Source: JBBPZA01 sp963728925
Lineage (GTDB): Bacteria; Actinomycetota; Thermoleophilia; Solirubrobacterales; Solirubrobacteraceae
Assembly: GCA_963728925.1 (NCBI GenBank)
Contig: CAVSMB010000015.1
Span: forward strand, 182,374 to 246,373
Direction: 5' to 3'
Length of the DNA stretch: 64,000 nucleotides
The number at the start of each line of letters is the position of its first letter. Within the stretch, counting starts at the first letter, position 1. The notes under the pieces were generated by a model that saw only the letters and a program-made list of their open reading frames with translations, did no database searches and was not told the DNA's origin. The translations under genes were made by a program, and so were the position numbers. Shown here piece by piece: positions 33,662 to 42,829 of the stretch.

Positions 33662-34585
33662 TCAGCCGCGCACGCGCCACAGGAGCTCGGCGACCGCCTC
33701 GCCGGCGACGTCGAGGCTCGCGGGCGAGGTCTTGTCCACGGTGTCGCGCGCGGTGTCGCGCCAGCGGTAGGAGAAGTCGATGAGGTCGACGGCGGGCACG
33801 CCGGCGCGCGTGAAGGCCGTGTGGTCGTCGGTGATCTCCCCCCGCGTCGCCGCAGGGAACGCGCTCGCCACGCCGGCGCGGCGCGCCGCCGCCCGCAGCC
33901 GATCCCACAGGGCCGGATCTGAGCCCGCCTCGCGCGGGAAGCGGACGCCGCGGCCGGCGACGTAGTCGAGCAGCACGAGCTCGCGGGTCCCCCGCGCGTG
34001 GCGGCGCGCGTAGGCCCGGCTCCCGCGCGTGCCCGTGACGAAGAAGTCGGTCCGCGCCCGTTCCTCCTCGCCGTCGAAGAGCACGAAGCGCAGCTCGGGC
34101 CCGCCCCGCGGCCGCTTCGCGAGCGAGCGCGCGAGCCCGACCACCGCGGCGGTCCCCGCGGCGCCGTCGTTGGCCCCGACGAAGTCGCGCGGCAGCGCCT
34201 CGGTGTCGTAGTGGGCGCCGACCACCACCGCCGGACGCGTGCCCGGGAGCACCCCCACGACGTTGCGCAGGCCCCCGGGCACCGGCTCGAAGCGACCGCT
34301 GGGAAGCAGCGCTCGAAGGCGTTCGCGCAGGCGGCGCGAGGCCTTCGAGCCCGCCGGCCGGGGGCCGTAGCGCTCGACCTGCTCACCCAGGAGCGCGAAG
34401 GCGCGGCGCTCGTCGAAGCGGTCGACGGTCGGTCGCGGGACGCCGGCAGTGGCGGTCCCACCGCCGCTGTCGCCGCCGCCGCCGCTGTCGCCGCCGCCGC
34501 CCGAGGCGAGCGCCACGGCGATGACCACGACGGCGAGCAGGAGCGCGTTGCCGGCGAGGATCGCCAGGACGAAGCGCGTGGACAC
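33662..34585 (-). CDS. M28-family aminopeptidase, membrane-anchored
   Basis: A 307-residue zinc peptidase. The N-terminal membrane helix (VLAILAGNALLLAVVVIAVA) is followed by a Gly/Ser-rich linker and the peptidase domain. Metal ligands of the M28 pattern: VVVGAHYDTEALP (His, Asp region), GANDGAAGTAAVVG (bridging Asp), LFDGEEERARTDF (catalytic Glu pair), and ITDDHTAFTRAGVPAVDLID (last His). The start is a GTG. It likely faces outside and trims peptides. It lies 23 bp before ispH. Confidence 0.85.
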   Translation of the reverse strand: MSTRFVLAILAGNALLLAVVVIAVALASGGGGDSGGGGDSGGGTATAGVPRPTVDRFDERRAFALLGEQVERYGPRPAGSKASRRLRERLRALLPSGRFEPVPGGLRNVVGVLPGTRPAVVVGAHYDTEALPRDFVGANDGAAGTAAVVGLARSLAKRPRGGPELRFVLFDGEEERARTDFFVTGTRGSRAYARRHARGTRELVLLDYVAGRGVRFPREAGSDPALWDRLRAAARRAGVASAFPAATRGEITDDHTAFTRAGVPAVDLIDFSYRWRDTARDTVDKTSPASLDVAGEAVAELLWRVRG

Positions 34586-34606
34586 CGCGATCGCCTCGCC
34601 AGACTC

Positions 34607-35902
34607 CTAGTCGTTCGAGGTGACCGCCTCGAGCAGCCAGGCGAAGCGCTCGCGGGCCTGCACGCGGCGGGTCGGGACGTGCTCGGTGGGCACGCCGCCG
34701 GGCGCCGGCTCGTAGCCGCGCAGGATCTGGCGGGCGACCGACTCGCGGTGGACCTCGTCGGGGCCGTCGTAGAAGCGGGCGCCGCGCGCATAGCGGAACA
34801 TGGCCTCGAGCGGCATGTCGGTCGAGTAGCCCAGCGACCCGTGGATCTGGAGCGCCCGGTCGACGACGTCGCACAGGACCTGGGCCCCGAAGAACTTGAT
34901 CAGCGAGATGTCGCCGCGGGCGGCGCGGACGCCCTCGGTGTCCATCACCCATGCGGCGTGCAGGGTCATCAGCCGGGCGGCCTGGCGCTGGGCCGCCGAG
35001 TCGGCGATCCAGTTCTGGACGGTCTGCTTGTCCGCCAGACGCGAGCCCTGCGCCTCGCGCGTCAAGGCGTACTCGCAGAGCATGTCGAAGGCGCGCTGGG
35101 AGACGCCCAGCCAGCGCATGCAGTGGTGGATGCGGCCTGGGTACAGGCGCTGCTGGGAGATGAGGAAGCCCGCGCCGCGCGCGCCGAGCAGCGCCTCCTT
35201 GGGGACGCGCACGTCGCGGTAGCGGATCTCCGCGTGGTTGCCGTAACGCCCGAAGCTCTCCTCCGGGTGCTCCATCGTCGGCACGTCGCGGACGATCTCC
35301 ACCCCCGGGGTGTCCACGTCGACGACGAACATCGACGCGCGCTGGTAGCGCTGCGCGTCGGGCTCGGTCACGGCCATGACGATGAGGAAATCGGCGATCG
35401 AGGCGTTGGAGGAGAACCACTTGTGGCCGGTGATCACCCACGCGTCGCCGTCGTCGAGGGCGCGCGTGCGGATCAACGTCGGGTCAGAGCCCGCGACCTC
35501 CGGCTCGGTCATCGAGAAGGCCGACTTCAGGTCTCCGGCGAGCAGTGGATGCAGGTAGCGGTCCTTCTGCTCGGGCGTGCCCGCGAGCGCCAGGATCTCC
35601 GAGTTGCCCGAGTCCGGCGCGGCGTTGCCGAAGGCGAAGGGGGCGATCGGGCTCGTCCCGAGCACCTCGTGCATCAACCCCAGCTTGACCTGTCCGAAGC
35701 CCTGGCCCCCGAGCTCGGGCTCGAGGTGCGCGGCCCACAGCCCGCGCTCGCGCACCCGCTCCTGCAGCGGCGCCATCGCGCGCATGAGCTGGTCCCACTC
35801 GAGGTCGAGGACCTCCAGCGGCCAGATCTCCTCGCGTACGAACGCGCGCATCCAGTCCAGGTGCTGCTGGAACTCCGGCTCGGTCGAGAAGTCCCACGCC
35901 AT
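34607..35902 (-). CDS. Acyl-CoA dehydrogenase
   Basis: A 431-residue FAD enzyme (longer-than-average ACAD10/11-like branch). Motifs: FSMTEPEVAGSDPTLIRT (FAD/substrate region), WVITGHKWFSSNAS, LYPGRIHHCMRWLGVSQRAF, and LQIHGSLGYSTDMPL. The catalytic base position cannot be fixed with certainty by eye. This branch is usually encoded beside a phosphotransferase of the APH fold and a DUF6285 protein, as here, and oxidises acyl-CoAs of unusual structure. The ATG at 35902 gives MAWDFSTEPEF. Confidence 0.9.
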   Translation of the reverse strand: MAWDFSTEPEFQQHLDWMRAFVREEIWPLEVLDLEWDQLMRAMAPLQERVRERGLWAAHLEPELGGQGFGQVKLGLMHEVLGTSPIAPFAFGNAAPDSGNSEILALAGTPEQKDRYLHPLLAGDLKSAFSMTEPEVAGSDPTLIRTRALDDGDAWVITGHKWFSSNASIADFLIVMAVTEPDAQRYQRASMFVVDVDTPGVEIVRDVPTMEHPEESFGRYGNHAEIRYRDVRVPKEALLGARGAGFLISQQRLYPGRIHHCMRWLGVSQRAFDMLCEYALTREAQGSRLADKQTVQNWIADSAAQRQAARLMTLHAAWVMDTEGVRAARGDISLIKFFGAQVLCDVVDRALQIHGSLGYSTDMPLEAMFRYARGARFYDGPDEVHRESVARQILRGYEPAPGGVPTEHVPTRRVQARERFAWLLEAVTSND

Positions 35903-35916
35903 GTCGCCCGTCTCCT

Positions 35917-36243
35917 CTATCGCCCGTCGTCGGCCAGCGCGTCCCAGCCGGGACGCGCCACCGCAAGCTTGGCACGCACCGCATCCCGGAGCGAGGCGAC
36001 GACCTCGTCCCAACGCTCGTCCCACGCCCCTGCTCGGATCTCGGCCGCCATGCGGCGCTCGTCCTCGCGCGCGTGGGCGGGATCCGCGACGGTCGCCTCC
36101 CACTCGCGGGCGACCATCGCGCAGACGTGCGCGGCGACGCGAGCGTGGAAGCGCTGCTCGGGCGGAGCGACGGGGAGCAGGTCGGCGATCAGCCACTCGG
36201 CGACCGCGGCCAGCAGCTCCGGGGCGTCGGGGCGGTCGTGCAT
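35917..36243 (-). CDS. DUF6285 domain protein
   Basis: A 108-residue helical protein: DAPELLAAVAEWLIADLLPV, then FHARVAAHVCAMVAREWE and ERRMAAEIRAGAWDERWDEV. The pattern fits DUF6285, a small family found beside APH-type phosphotransferases and acyl-CoA dehydrogenases. Its ATG shares a base with the phosphotransferase stop (TGATG), so the two are coupled. Role unknown; it may support the phosphotransferase. Confidence 0.78.
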   Translation of the reverse strand: MHDRPDAPELLAAVAEWLIADLLPVAPPEQRFHARVAAHVCAMVAREWEATVADPAHAREDERRMAAEIRAGAWDERWDEVVASLRDAVRAKLAVARPGWDALADDGR

Positions 36244-37267
36244 CACCCGATCATCGCGAGCGCGTCCCACTCCGCCTCGCACGCGCGGCGCCCGATCGCC
36301 GCGTGCTCGAGCGAGCGGCGCGCCCCGCTGAGGTGGATGTCGGCCTGGGCGAGGCAGATGACGCCCCAACGCACGTTCCCGTGGACCTCCCAGAAGCGCA
36401 GCTCCTCGCGCGAGACATCGCGACCGCCCGCAGCGGTGTAGGCCTCGAGCAGCCGGTCGCGGTCGCCGACGCCGGCCGCGGGCCGGTCGTCGGCCCCGAA
36501 GCGCCAGGAGCGAACGCACAGCCAGCCGAGGTCCTCGACGCCGTCGCCCGCGTGGCAGAGCTCCCAGTCCAGGACGGCCCGCAGCCCGTCCTCGCCGACG
36601 AGCACGTTCCCCAGCCGCAGGTCGCCGTGGACGAGCACCGGCGCGACGGGCGGCGGAAGGTGGGCCCGCAGCCACCGCAACCCCAGCTCGAGAGCGGGAT
36701 GCGGCTCGCCGATCCGGTCGAGCCGGACTCCAGGGCGGCGATCGCCCGTTGGGCGGGAGCGGTGTCGCCCGGCGCGGCCCCTCCGCCCGGCGTGGCCCCT
36801 CCGCCCCACCCGTCCGCGCGCGCGGACGGGACCGCGGCGAGCGGGACCGCGTGCGTCCTTGCGGCGGCGGCCGCGAGGTCGTCGACGAGCCCCCTGCGGG
36901 CGTCCTCGAAGCGCGGGTCGCGGAGGATCCGGCCCGGGCGCGCCTCGCCCTCGACGCGCTCCATCACCGTCCCCGCGCCGTCGCCCTCCTCCACGAACCA
37001 CAGCGGCTCGGGAACCGGCACGCCGTGCTCCCACGCGGCGCGCAGCGCCTCCCACCCGCGACGGCGACCCTCGCGGTCGCCGACGCCCTCGGGGTCGCGT
37101 CGCAGGACGAGCGGCCGGCGCTCCTCGCCGACGACCAGCTCGAACGCCCACAGCTCGCGCGACGAGCCGCCGAGCAGGCGCGTGACGTCCTCGACGCGCA
37201 CGTCGCCGCCGAGATGCTCCTCGACGACCGCGGAGATCTGCCCGCGGATGGCGTGCACGTCGGTCAC
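36243..37267 (-). pseudogene. APH-fold phosphotransferase, one frameshift
   Basis: The N-terminal part (from GTG 37267) reads HAIRGQISAVVEEHLGGDVR, LLGGSSRELWAFEL, PLVLRRDPEG and MERVEGEARPG. After ALES near 36725 the frame must change: the other frame continues LDRIGEPHPALELGLRWL, the catalytic VLVHGDLRLGNVLVGEDG and AVLDWELCHAGDGVEDLGW. Restoring one base in TCCGG joins them into about 340 residues with all kinase motifs. The family (ACAD10-like) phosphorylates hydroxylated acyl-CoA compounds for the adjacent dehydrogenase. A sequencing error is as likely as true inactivation. Confidence 0.8.
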
Positions 37268-37361
37268 GATCGCGCAAGCGTAGTTCGCTCGCGGCGTCTC
37301 ATCCCGCCTTGAAGGAGGGCCGCTAGGCTTGCCCAGAGCGGCGAGCGAGCGGAGGGAACGA

Positions 37362-38897
37362 ATGGGGCAGGAGCATCTCGACAGGCTGACGGCGACGGAC
37401 GCGTCGTTCCTCGCCCAGGAGCACGACAACTCCCACATGCACGTCGGGGCGATCCTGCTCTTCGAGGGCCCGCCGCCGGCGATCTCCGACTTCCTGGACC
37501 ACATCCGCGGTCGCCTGCACCTCGTCCCGCGCTATCGCCAGAAGCTGGCCGTCCCGCCGATCGAGATGGGCCGGCCGCTGTGGGTCGACGACCCGAACTT
37601 CAACCTCGAGTACCACGTCCGCCACACCGCGCTGCCCGCCCCGGGATCCGAGGAGCAGCTCGTCAACCTCGCGTGCCGGATCTTCTCCCAGCAGCTCGAC
37701 CGCTCCAAGCCGCTGTGGGAGACCTGGCTGGTCGAGCGCCTCGAGGGAGGGCGCTTCGCGCTCATCTCCAAGACCCACCACGCGCTCGTCGACGGTGTCA
37801 GCGGCATCGACCTCGCGACCGTCCTCTTCGACGTGGAGCCCGTGCCGCGACCCGTCGTGCATCCGGAGTCCGAGTGGCGCCCCGAGCCCGAGCCCAACGC
37901 CGCTCAGCTCGTGGCGGCCGGCGTCAAGGGCATCGTCAAGGGCGGCGTCGAGGTCGCCGCGCGCACCGTCGGCGCCGCCACGCGGCCCCAGAGCACCCTG
38001 CACCGCGCGCAGACCGCGCTCGAGGGCGTGGGCGAGATCGCATGGGCCGGCCTCAACCCGGCGCCCGACTCGCCGCTCAACGTCCCCATCGGCCCGCACC
38101 GGCGCTTCGCCACGGTGCGCGGCGAGATCAAGGACTACAAGGAGGTCAAGGACGCCTTCGGCGGCACCGTCAACGACGTCGTGCTCGCCGTGGTCGCCGG
38201 CGCCCTGCGCCGCTTCCTGCACTCGCGCGGCGTGCGCACCGAGGGCCTCGAGCTGCGCGCGCTCGTCCCCGTGTCGGTCCGCACCGAGGAGCACCGCGGC
38301 GAGCTCGGCAACCGCCTGGCGGCGATGCGCGCGCCGTTGCCCGTCTTCGTCAAGGACCCCGTCGCCCGCCTGCGGCTGGTGCGCGAGTCGATGGACGGGC
38401 TCAAGGAGTCCAAGCAGGCCGTCGGCGCCGAGGTGCTCGCGGGAGTGCAGAGCTTCGCGCCGCCCACGATCCTCGCCCAGGCCTCGCGCCTGAACTTCTC
38501 GACGCGACTGTTCAACGTCATCGTCACCAACGTCCCCGGGCCGCAGATCCCCCTCTACGTCCTCGGTCGCGAGCTGCTCGACCTCTTCCCGGTCGGCTTC
38601 CTGCCCGAGAACCACGCGCTGTTCGTGGCGATCATGTCCTACAACGGCAAGCTCAACTTCGGGCTGCTCGGCGACTACGACGCGCTCCCCGACCTCGACG
38701 GGATCGCCCAGGACGTCCGCGAGTCACTGGACGAGCTGCTCGCGGCGGCCCGGCGCAGGACGGCGAGCGACGACGCCGCAGCCGAGCCCGCTCGGAGCAA
38801 GACCCGCTCCGGCTCGTCCTCGAGCCGCTCCCCGGCCGGCGGGCGGCGCAAGGCCGCGAGCGGGTCGAGCTCCAACGGCACGCGGCAGCCGGCCTAG
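37362..38897 (+). CDS. Wax ester synthase / diacylglycerol O-acyltransferase (WS/DGAT)
   Basis: A 511-residue enzyme that esterifies acyl-CoA to fatty alcohols or diacylglycerol for storage lipid. The active-site motif HHALVDG is at 139-145. Typical blocks MHVGAILLFEG, PRYRQKL, FGGTVNDVVLAVVAGALR and VTNVPGPQIPLYV are present. The last 45 residues are a Ser/Arg/Ala-rich tail that could bind the lipid surface. GGAGGG lies 8 nt before the ATG at 37362, which was chosen over an upstream ATG/GTG. It is monocistronic and convergent with the subtilase. Confidence 0.92.
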   Translation: MGQEHLDRLTATDASFLAQEHDNSHMHVGAILLFEGPPPAISDFLDHIRGRLHLVPRYRQKLAVPPIEMGRPLWVDDPNFNLEYHVRHTALPAPGSEEQLVNLACRIFSQQLDRSKPLWETWLVERLEGGRFALISKTHHALVDGVSGIDLATVLFDVEPVPRPVVHPESEWRPEPEPNAAQLVAAGVKGIVKGGVEVAARTVGAATRPQSTLHRAQTALEGVGEIAWAGLNPAPDSPLNVPIGPHRRFATVRGEIKDYKEVKDAFGGTVNDVVLAVVAGALRRFLHSRGVRTEGLELRALVPVSVRTEEHRGELGNRLAAMRAPLPVFVKDPVARLRLVRESMDGLKESKQAVGAEVLAGVQSFAPPTILAQASRLNFSTRLFNVIVTNVPGPQIPLYVLGRELLDLFPVGFLPENHALFVAIMSYNGKLNFGLLGDYDALPDLDGIAQDVRESLDELLAAARRRTASDDAAAEPARSKTRSGSSSSRSPAGGRRKAASGSSSNGTRQPA

Positions 38898-38898
38898 G

Positions 38899-38913
38899 GG
38901 CCGAGGCTCGGCC
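38899..38913. terminator. Hairpin between convergent genes
   Basis: GGCCGA-GGC-TCGGCC forms a 6 bp GC stem with a 3 nt loop directly between the WS/DGAT stop and the subtilase stop; flanking CTAG/CTAG extends the symmetry. It fits a bidirectional terminator although no T-run follows. Confidence 0.4.
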
Positions 38914-40553
38914 TAGCCCTGGGCGCCGGCGGCGACGCGGGTTGTGGCGTCCGCGCGCCCGGGGGCGATCTCGCGGTTGCCCGCCTTGTCGACGGCGGCG
39001 GTGTAGAAGCGGTAGACGCCCCCGGCGCGCGCGGTGTAGCGCAGCGAGGTGCGGGTCGTCCTGGCGATTCGCTTGTAGCGGCCCGAGGCCCTCGCCGCGT
39101 AGAGCTCGTAGCGGCGAAGTCCCGAGGCGCGCAGCCACGGGCGCGACCGGTCGCGCCCGCTCCAGCTCAGGCGGAACGTCCGCGACCCGCTGCGGCGTGG
39201 CCCTCGCAGGCGGGAGATCGGTGGCGTGCGGTCCAGGCGCCGCGCGGCGTCCACGGCAGCGCCGGCGTCGACGATGCCCCACCCGAGCTGGGGCTCCCAG
39301 GTGCGCCCGCCGGCGGTCTCCTTGAGCAGGCGCAGCACGTCGGGCGCGGTGAGGTCGGGGTTCAGCCGCCTGACGAGCGCGGCGATGCCGGCGACCTGGG
39401 GCGCGGACATCGACGTGCCCTGGAGGTAGGCGTACCGCGGGTCCCCGCCGATGGACGTGCGGCACCTGCACGGGCGCTCGGGCGGCGATCCGAAGCCGCC
39501 ACGCTCGAGCTCGGTCGCGGCCGACGGGAAGGCGCCCACGAGGCCGCGGGGACCTCCGTCGCCGAACGCCCCGTAGGCGGCCAGCGAGATCTGGCTGCCG
39601 TGGCCCGCGAAGGAGGCGCGCGCGCGGGCGTAGGTCGCCGCGGTGACCGAAAGGCCCTTGCCGCGGGACAGGTCGCCGCCGGTGCCCGTCGGCTGCAGCA
39701 GGTCGGCGGGCTGCCCCTGCTCCTGGACCGCCTGGTTCGCGGCCGCCGCGACGAGCACGACGTCCCGGGCGAAGGCGTAGTCGACCGCCGCACGCATCAC
39801 CGCGCTGGTCCCGTGCGTCCCGTCGTCGCCGAGGCTGAGGTTGATCGCGTCGGCGCCGTGGTCGGTCGCGTCGACGATCGAGCGCGCGATGCTGCTCTCG
39901 GTGAAGTCCGTGCGCTCGACGATGAGGCGACAACCGAAGCCGGTGCCCGCCACTCCGACGCCGTTGCCCGTGCCGGCACAGGCGAGCGAGGCGACGAGCG
40001 TGCCGTGGCCGCTCGCGTCCTGGCCCGGGGCGCCCCCGTCCTGGTCGACGGCGCGGGCGATCTTGCCCGAAAAGTCGGGATGGCTGGCCTCGACGCCGGT
40101 GTCGACGACGGCGACGAGCCCGCCCTGGCCGCGCGCGAAGTCCCATGCGCGCGGCAGGCCCTCGCGGGCGATCGGCCATTGCATCGGGATCCCGCCGGCC
40201 TGCGGGTCGGCCACCGACAGGGCGGGGTCGTTGGGGACGAGCCTCGGCGCGAGACGCTGCTCGGGCTGTGCGGAGCGCACCGCCGGGTCGCGGCGAAGCC
40301 GTGCGGCCAGCGCCGACGGGCTCTCGGCGCTTCGCGGGCGCATCACCACGAGGCCGATGCTCGGGGTGGAGGGACCGGCCCGGATCCCGCCGGCACGCGC
40401 GGCGACGGCGAAGGCTCGGGCCGCGGTGGCCCGCTGAGCCTCCTTCTTCGAGCCGAGGATCACCACCACCCGCCCCGTCGCGTCAGCCCGGGCCATCCCG
40501 GGGATCGCGAGGAGCGCGGGCAGCGCGAAGGTGAGGAGAACGGCTCGCCGCAT
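38913..40553 (-). CDS. Secreted subtilisin-like serine protease (S8)
   Basis: A 546-residue exported protease. The signal peptide (VLLTFALPALLAIPGMARA) is followed by an inhibitor-like prodomain (about 25-105). The catalytic domain has D151 (AVVDTGVEASHPD), H183 (SGHGTLVAS) and S381 (GTSMSAPQVAG). The C-terminal domain of about 110 residues is fibronectin-like (SRLRGPRRSGSRTFRLSWSG) and basic. A CxC pair around 362-364 may form a disulfide near the active site. It is the last chromosomal gene before the integrated element. Confidence 0.9.
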   Translation of the reverse strand: MRRAVLLTFALPALLAIPGMARADATGRVVVILGSKKEAQRATAARAFAVAARAGGIRAGPSTPSIGLVVMRPRSAESPSALAARLRRDPAVRSAQPEQRLAPRLVPNDPALSVADPQAGGIPMQWPIAREGLPRAWDFARGQGGLVAVVDTGVEASHPDFSGKIARAVDQDGGAPGQDASGHGTLVASLACAGTGNGVGVAGTGFGCRLIVERTDFTESSIARSIVDATDHGADAINLSLGDDGTHGTSAVMRAAVDYAFARDVVLVAAAANQAVQEQGQPADLLQPTGTGGDLSRGKGLSVTAATYARARASFAGHGSQISLAAYGAFGDGGPRGLVGAFPSAATELERGGFGSPPERPCRCRTSIGGDPRYAYLQGTSMSAPQVAGIAALVRRLNPDLTAPDVLRLLKETAGGRTWEPQLGWGIVDAGAAVDAARRLDRTPPISRLRGPRRSGSRTFRLSWSGRDRSRPWLRASGLRRYELYAARASGRYKRIARTTRTSLRYTARAGGVYRFYTAAVDKAGNREIAPGRADATTRVAAGAQG

Positions 40554-40640
40554 CGATACGCCTAGTCCCGGAGCATAGTGCTCCGCGAGGGTCGCCCTGA
40601 AGGCTCCGGGATGCCACGGGCGCGCCGTGCGCGCGAATCT

Positions 40641-40684
40641 AGTAGCCCAGCGCGAACTTCGCGTCCTCGGACATCATGTCCGGG
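40641..40684. repeat. attL (44 bp direct repeat, left copy)
   Basis: The 44 bp starting AGTAGCCCAGCGCGAACTTC are identical to 51530-51573. They equal the last 14 codons of the MIP18/DUF59 gene, so this copy is the original 3' end of that gene, displaced by integration. Here the stop codon reads TAG; in the right copy the element supplies TGA. Confidence 0.92.
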
Positions 40685-40796
40685 AAGCGCCGTGTCGCCC
40701 GGTGGCGGCCCGTCCAGGAAACGGGCTGATTGCAGGGGTTTCGCGAAGCGTCCCTGACGGCCCGTCCGCCAGCGGGGCGGCTGTCCGGCGCCGTCC

Positions 40797-40815
40797 GTTT
40801 GCAATCCGTTTGCAA
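40797..40815. repeat. Putative arm-type integrase site, left
   Basis: GTTTGCAATCCGTTTGCAA: two copies of GTTTGCAA spaced 11 bp (one helical turn) apart, about 110 bp inside attL. An identical 19 bp copy in the same orientation lies near attR. The paired octamers fit arm-type binding sites of a tyrosine integrase or excisionase sites. Confidence 0.65.
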
Positions 40816-40847
40816 TCTGGGCGGCAAAGGTACGATCACCAGACCTC

Positions 40848-41015
40848 ATGGGAGCGGCGATCAAGACCTTCGCCGGCCACGGCGGCCGGCTCGGTCAGCC
40901 CCGGCGCCGGCGCCGCGTCGCGCCCGTGAAGGTCCGGTGGCTCCCCTGCGAGATCTGCAAGATCGAGCACCGGAAGGGCGAGCCTTGCCCATCGACGCGA
41001 TCTAAGGCGATCTGA
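40848..41015 (+). CDS. Small Cys/His-rich protein
   Basis: A 55-residue basic protein. After an Arg-rich segment (QPRRRRRVAPVKVRW) comes LPCEICKIEHRKGEPCPS, a C-x2-C-x3-H-x5-C pattern like a zinc knuckle. It suggests nucleic-acid binding. It sits just inside attL and is the only plus-strand gene at this end. Small size makes the call moderate. Confidence 0.45.
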   Translation: MGAAIKTFAGHGGRLGQPRRRRRVAPVKVRWLPCEICKIEHRKGEPCPSTRSKAI

Positions 41016-41080
41016 GCCCCTCCGATAGAGGAGGCCCTAGTGATCCCCCTTCCCCGCGTGTGGACGGCCGCGAGAGGCGA

Positions 41081-41458
41081 TCAGCGGGCGATCAGGGGGT
41101 GCTCGCGCAGGTACATCGCGCGCCGGCTTGCGAGGTCGGCGTTGGTGACGTCGTGCTGCCGCCGGGCGGCCGTGTCGTCGGCGTCGACGAGCACGGGCCG
41201 GCTGCCGCGCAGCTCGTCCGGTCCCTCGAAGTACCACCAGGCGACGGGCCGGCCGCCGGGTTCCTCCAAGGCCAGCACGCGCTCGGCGTAAAGGCCCCAC
41301 CCGGCCGCAAGCTCGGTGTCGGTGAAGTAGTACTCGCCGGGCGGCGTGCCCAGCGGGAAGCCGGGCGGGTATCCGCCGGTGCTCAAGTGGAAGTGCAGCT
41401 CCGGGGTCCACGACACCGAGCCCGGACGCCGGCGGCGGCCACGCTTGCGCGGGGCCAC
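41081..41458 (-). CDS. Hypothetical element protein downstream of terS
   Basis: A 125-residue protein starting (GTG) MAPRKRGRRRRPG. It has an aromatic-rich middle (FHLSTGGYPPGFPLGTPPGE, YYFTDTELAAGWGLYAERVL) and the WWYFEGPDELRG segment. The start lies directly next to the stop of the small terminase, so it is coupled with it and may serve in packaging or HNH-like roles; no HNH motif is seen. Similar proteins occur in actinophage-like elements, but I cannot name a family. Confidence 0.6.
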   Translation of the reverse strand: MAPRKRGRRRRPGSVSWTPELHFHLSTGGYPPGFPLGTPPGEYYFTDTELAAGWGLYAERVLALEEPGGRPVAWWYFEGPDELRGSRPVLVDADDTAARRQHDVTNADLASRRAMYLREHPLIAR

Positions 41459-41797
41459 CTAGTAGCTCCTGCCGATGCGCGGCGGGCGGGCGTCGGCGTC
41501 GGTGTCCTCGTCCAGATTCAGCTCGCGCCACAAGCGCGCGGCGCGGATGCTCGCGAGGTTCCCGACCGCTGCGGCCGGATGCGCGCGGACTACGCCCGTG
41601 GTCCTGGTGACGGTGTATTCGCCATCGCGCTCCAGCGTCGCCCGGGCGCGCTCGGCCGCGTCCGTTGCCTCCAGCGCCAGCGTCAGCAGGATCAGGTGGT
41701 GGTCGGCCAGCTCGTAGGCCGCCACGGTCGACCGCCATACGCGCCGCGAGGCGTCGGACAGGTGACGCGGCGCGGCCGGCTTCGAGGGCTTGCCCAT
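41459..41797 (-). CDS. Phage terminase small subunit, P27 family
   Basis: A 112-residue protein: MGKPSKPAAPRHLSDASRRV, WRSTVAAYELADHHLILLTL, AAERARATLERDGEYTVTR, and HPAAAVGNLASIRAARLWRE. This matches the P27 small terminase family (HLS...WxxV...L...HPAxxxxxxA). The small terminase selects DNA for packaging. Its presence without a large terminase or capsid genes is the key satellite feature: it could redirect a helper phage's packaging to the element. Confidence 0.8.
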   Translation of the reverse strand: MGKPSKPAAPRHLSDASRRVWRSTVAAYELADHHLILLTLALEATDAAERARATLERDGEYTVTRTTGVVRAHPAAAVGNLASIRAARLWRELNLDEDTDADARPPRIGRSY

Positions 41798-42088
41798 CGG
41801 TCCAGTGTACTTTCCGCGAACCGGGGGAGCGTTCAAACGTGGCCGACTAACGGGGGTGTGAAGCTGTGCTGCGTTCATAGATCTTCCCGCCCCCCAGCGC
41901 GGCGCGCTGCACCCCTTCCGGTACGGCGCCGCGACGCTCGGCGCTCCCGCGCGCGCTGAGGACGCGCGCGACGGCGATCGGCGTCGCCTCTACCTGTAGG
42001 CCCCTATGCCGCCTCGCCGTGTCACCGCGGCGATGGTGACCGCTGATCTGCGGCGGACGAGCACTGTCCAATGCGGTGCGGTGTGTTG

Positions 42089-42709
42089 TCACCCTGTTGT
42101 CACCCTAGGCTCGACCCGAACGGGAAGAGTGGCGACGACTTCGTCCACGGCGTCGGGCAGCTCGTCGGCCTCGGCCTTGACTTTGAGCGGGACGGAGAGG
42201 GGCTCATCCGTCGGGATCTCGACCCGGAAGTTGACGTGCGTGACGTAGTGCGGCTTCAAGCCGATGCGAGGGACCTCGCGGGCGATCCACCGCGCGGGTA
42301 TCCCGTCGCCAGGTCCGGGCAGCGTCTCGGCGGTCGGGTGGATCGGCGGCGGCGGGTCTGTCTCTTCGCCTTGCGGTCCGCTCCATCGGATGGAGTGGAT
42401 GAACTGCGGGAAGACGACGTTGAGGATAGTCGTGCGTGCGGCCTTGCGGCCGGTGTTCTTAATCCCGATCTTGAGCCTGAGGAACACGACGCTCGAGGTG
42501 GATCGCACGACGGCGTCGGGGAAGTTGAGGAGCTCGAGGGTGATGGCGAAGTTCGCGCGCGCGTTGAGCTCGCGCATGAACACGCGGTGCTCCCGCACGG
42601 CGATGCACAGAGCTCCGAGTGCGACGGCCAGCGCGCCCGCGGCCAGCCAAATGGCGAGCGGGCTGCTACCGCAGTTCGTGCACTGGACCTTCGCGACCGC
42701 CGGCAGCAT
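42089..42709 (-). CDS. Single-pass membrane protein of unknown function
   Basis: A 206-residue protein. It has a short N-terminus with CTNC, one membrane helix (LAIWLAAGALAVALGALCIAV), then a soluble domain (NARANFAITLELLNFPDAVV, VVFLRLKIGIKNTGRKAART) that looks beta-sandwich-like. Such proteins are frequent in actinobacterial prophages and islands. I do not recognise a family. The 290 bp between it and the small terminase contain no gene I can support. Confidence 0.6.
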   Translation of the reverse strand: MLPAVAKVQCTNCGSSPLAIWLAAGALAVALGALCIAVREHRVFMRELNARANFAITLELLNFPDAVVRSTSSVVFLRLKIGIKNTGRKAARTTILNVVFPQFIHSIRWSGPQGEETDPPPPIHPTAETLPGPGDGIPARWIAREVPRIGLKPHYVTHVNFRVEIPTDEPLSVPLKVKAEADELPDAVDEVVATLPVRVEPRVTTG

Positions 42710-42829
42710 TTCCCGCCGGACGATACGGGGCGTCGCCCAGCTCGGCGGCGAGGTCGAGAGGCTCGTCGAGCGCGTCGGAGAGCAGGTGGACGTTCGTCGC
42801 GGTGATGGCGACCACCATCGCCGCGACGC

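Noticed and set aside
40562..40864. A 100-residue minus-strand frame ending FPDMMSEDAKFALGY
   Set aside because: Its end is the displaced att copy of the DUF59 gene 3' end; the upstream part is element DNA and does not encode the family.
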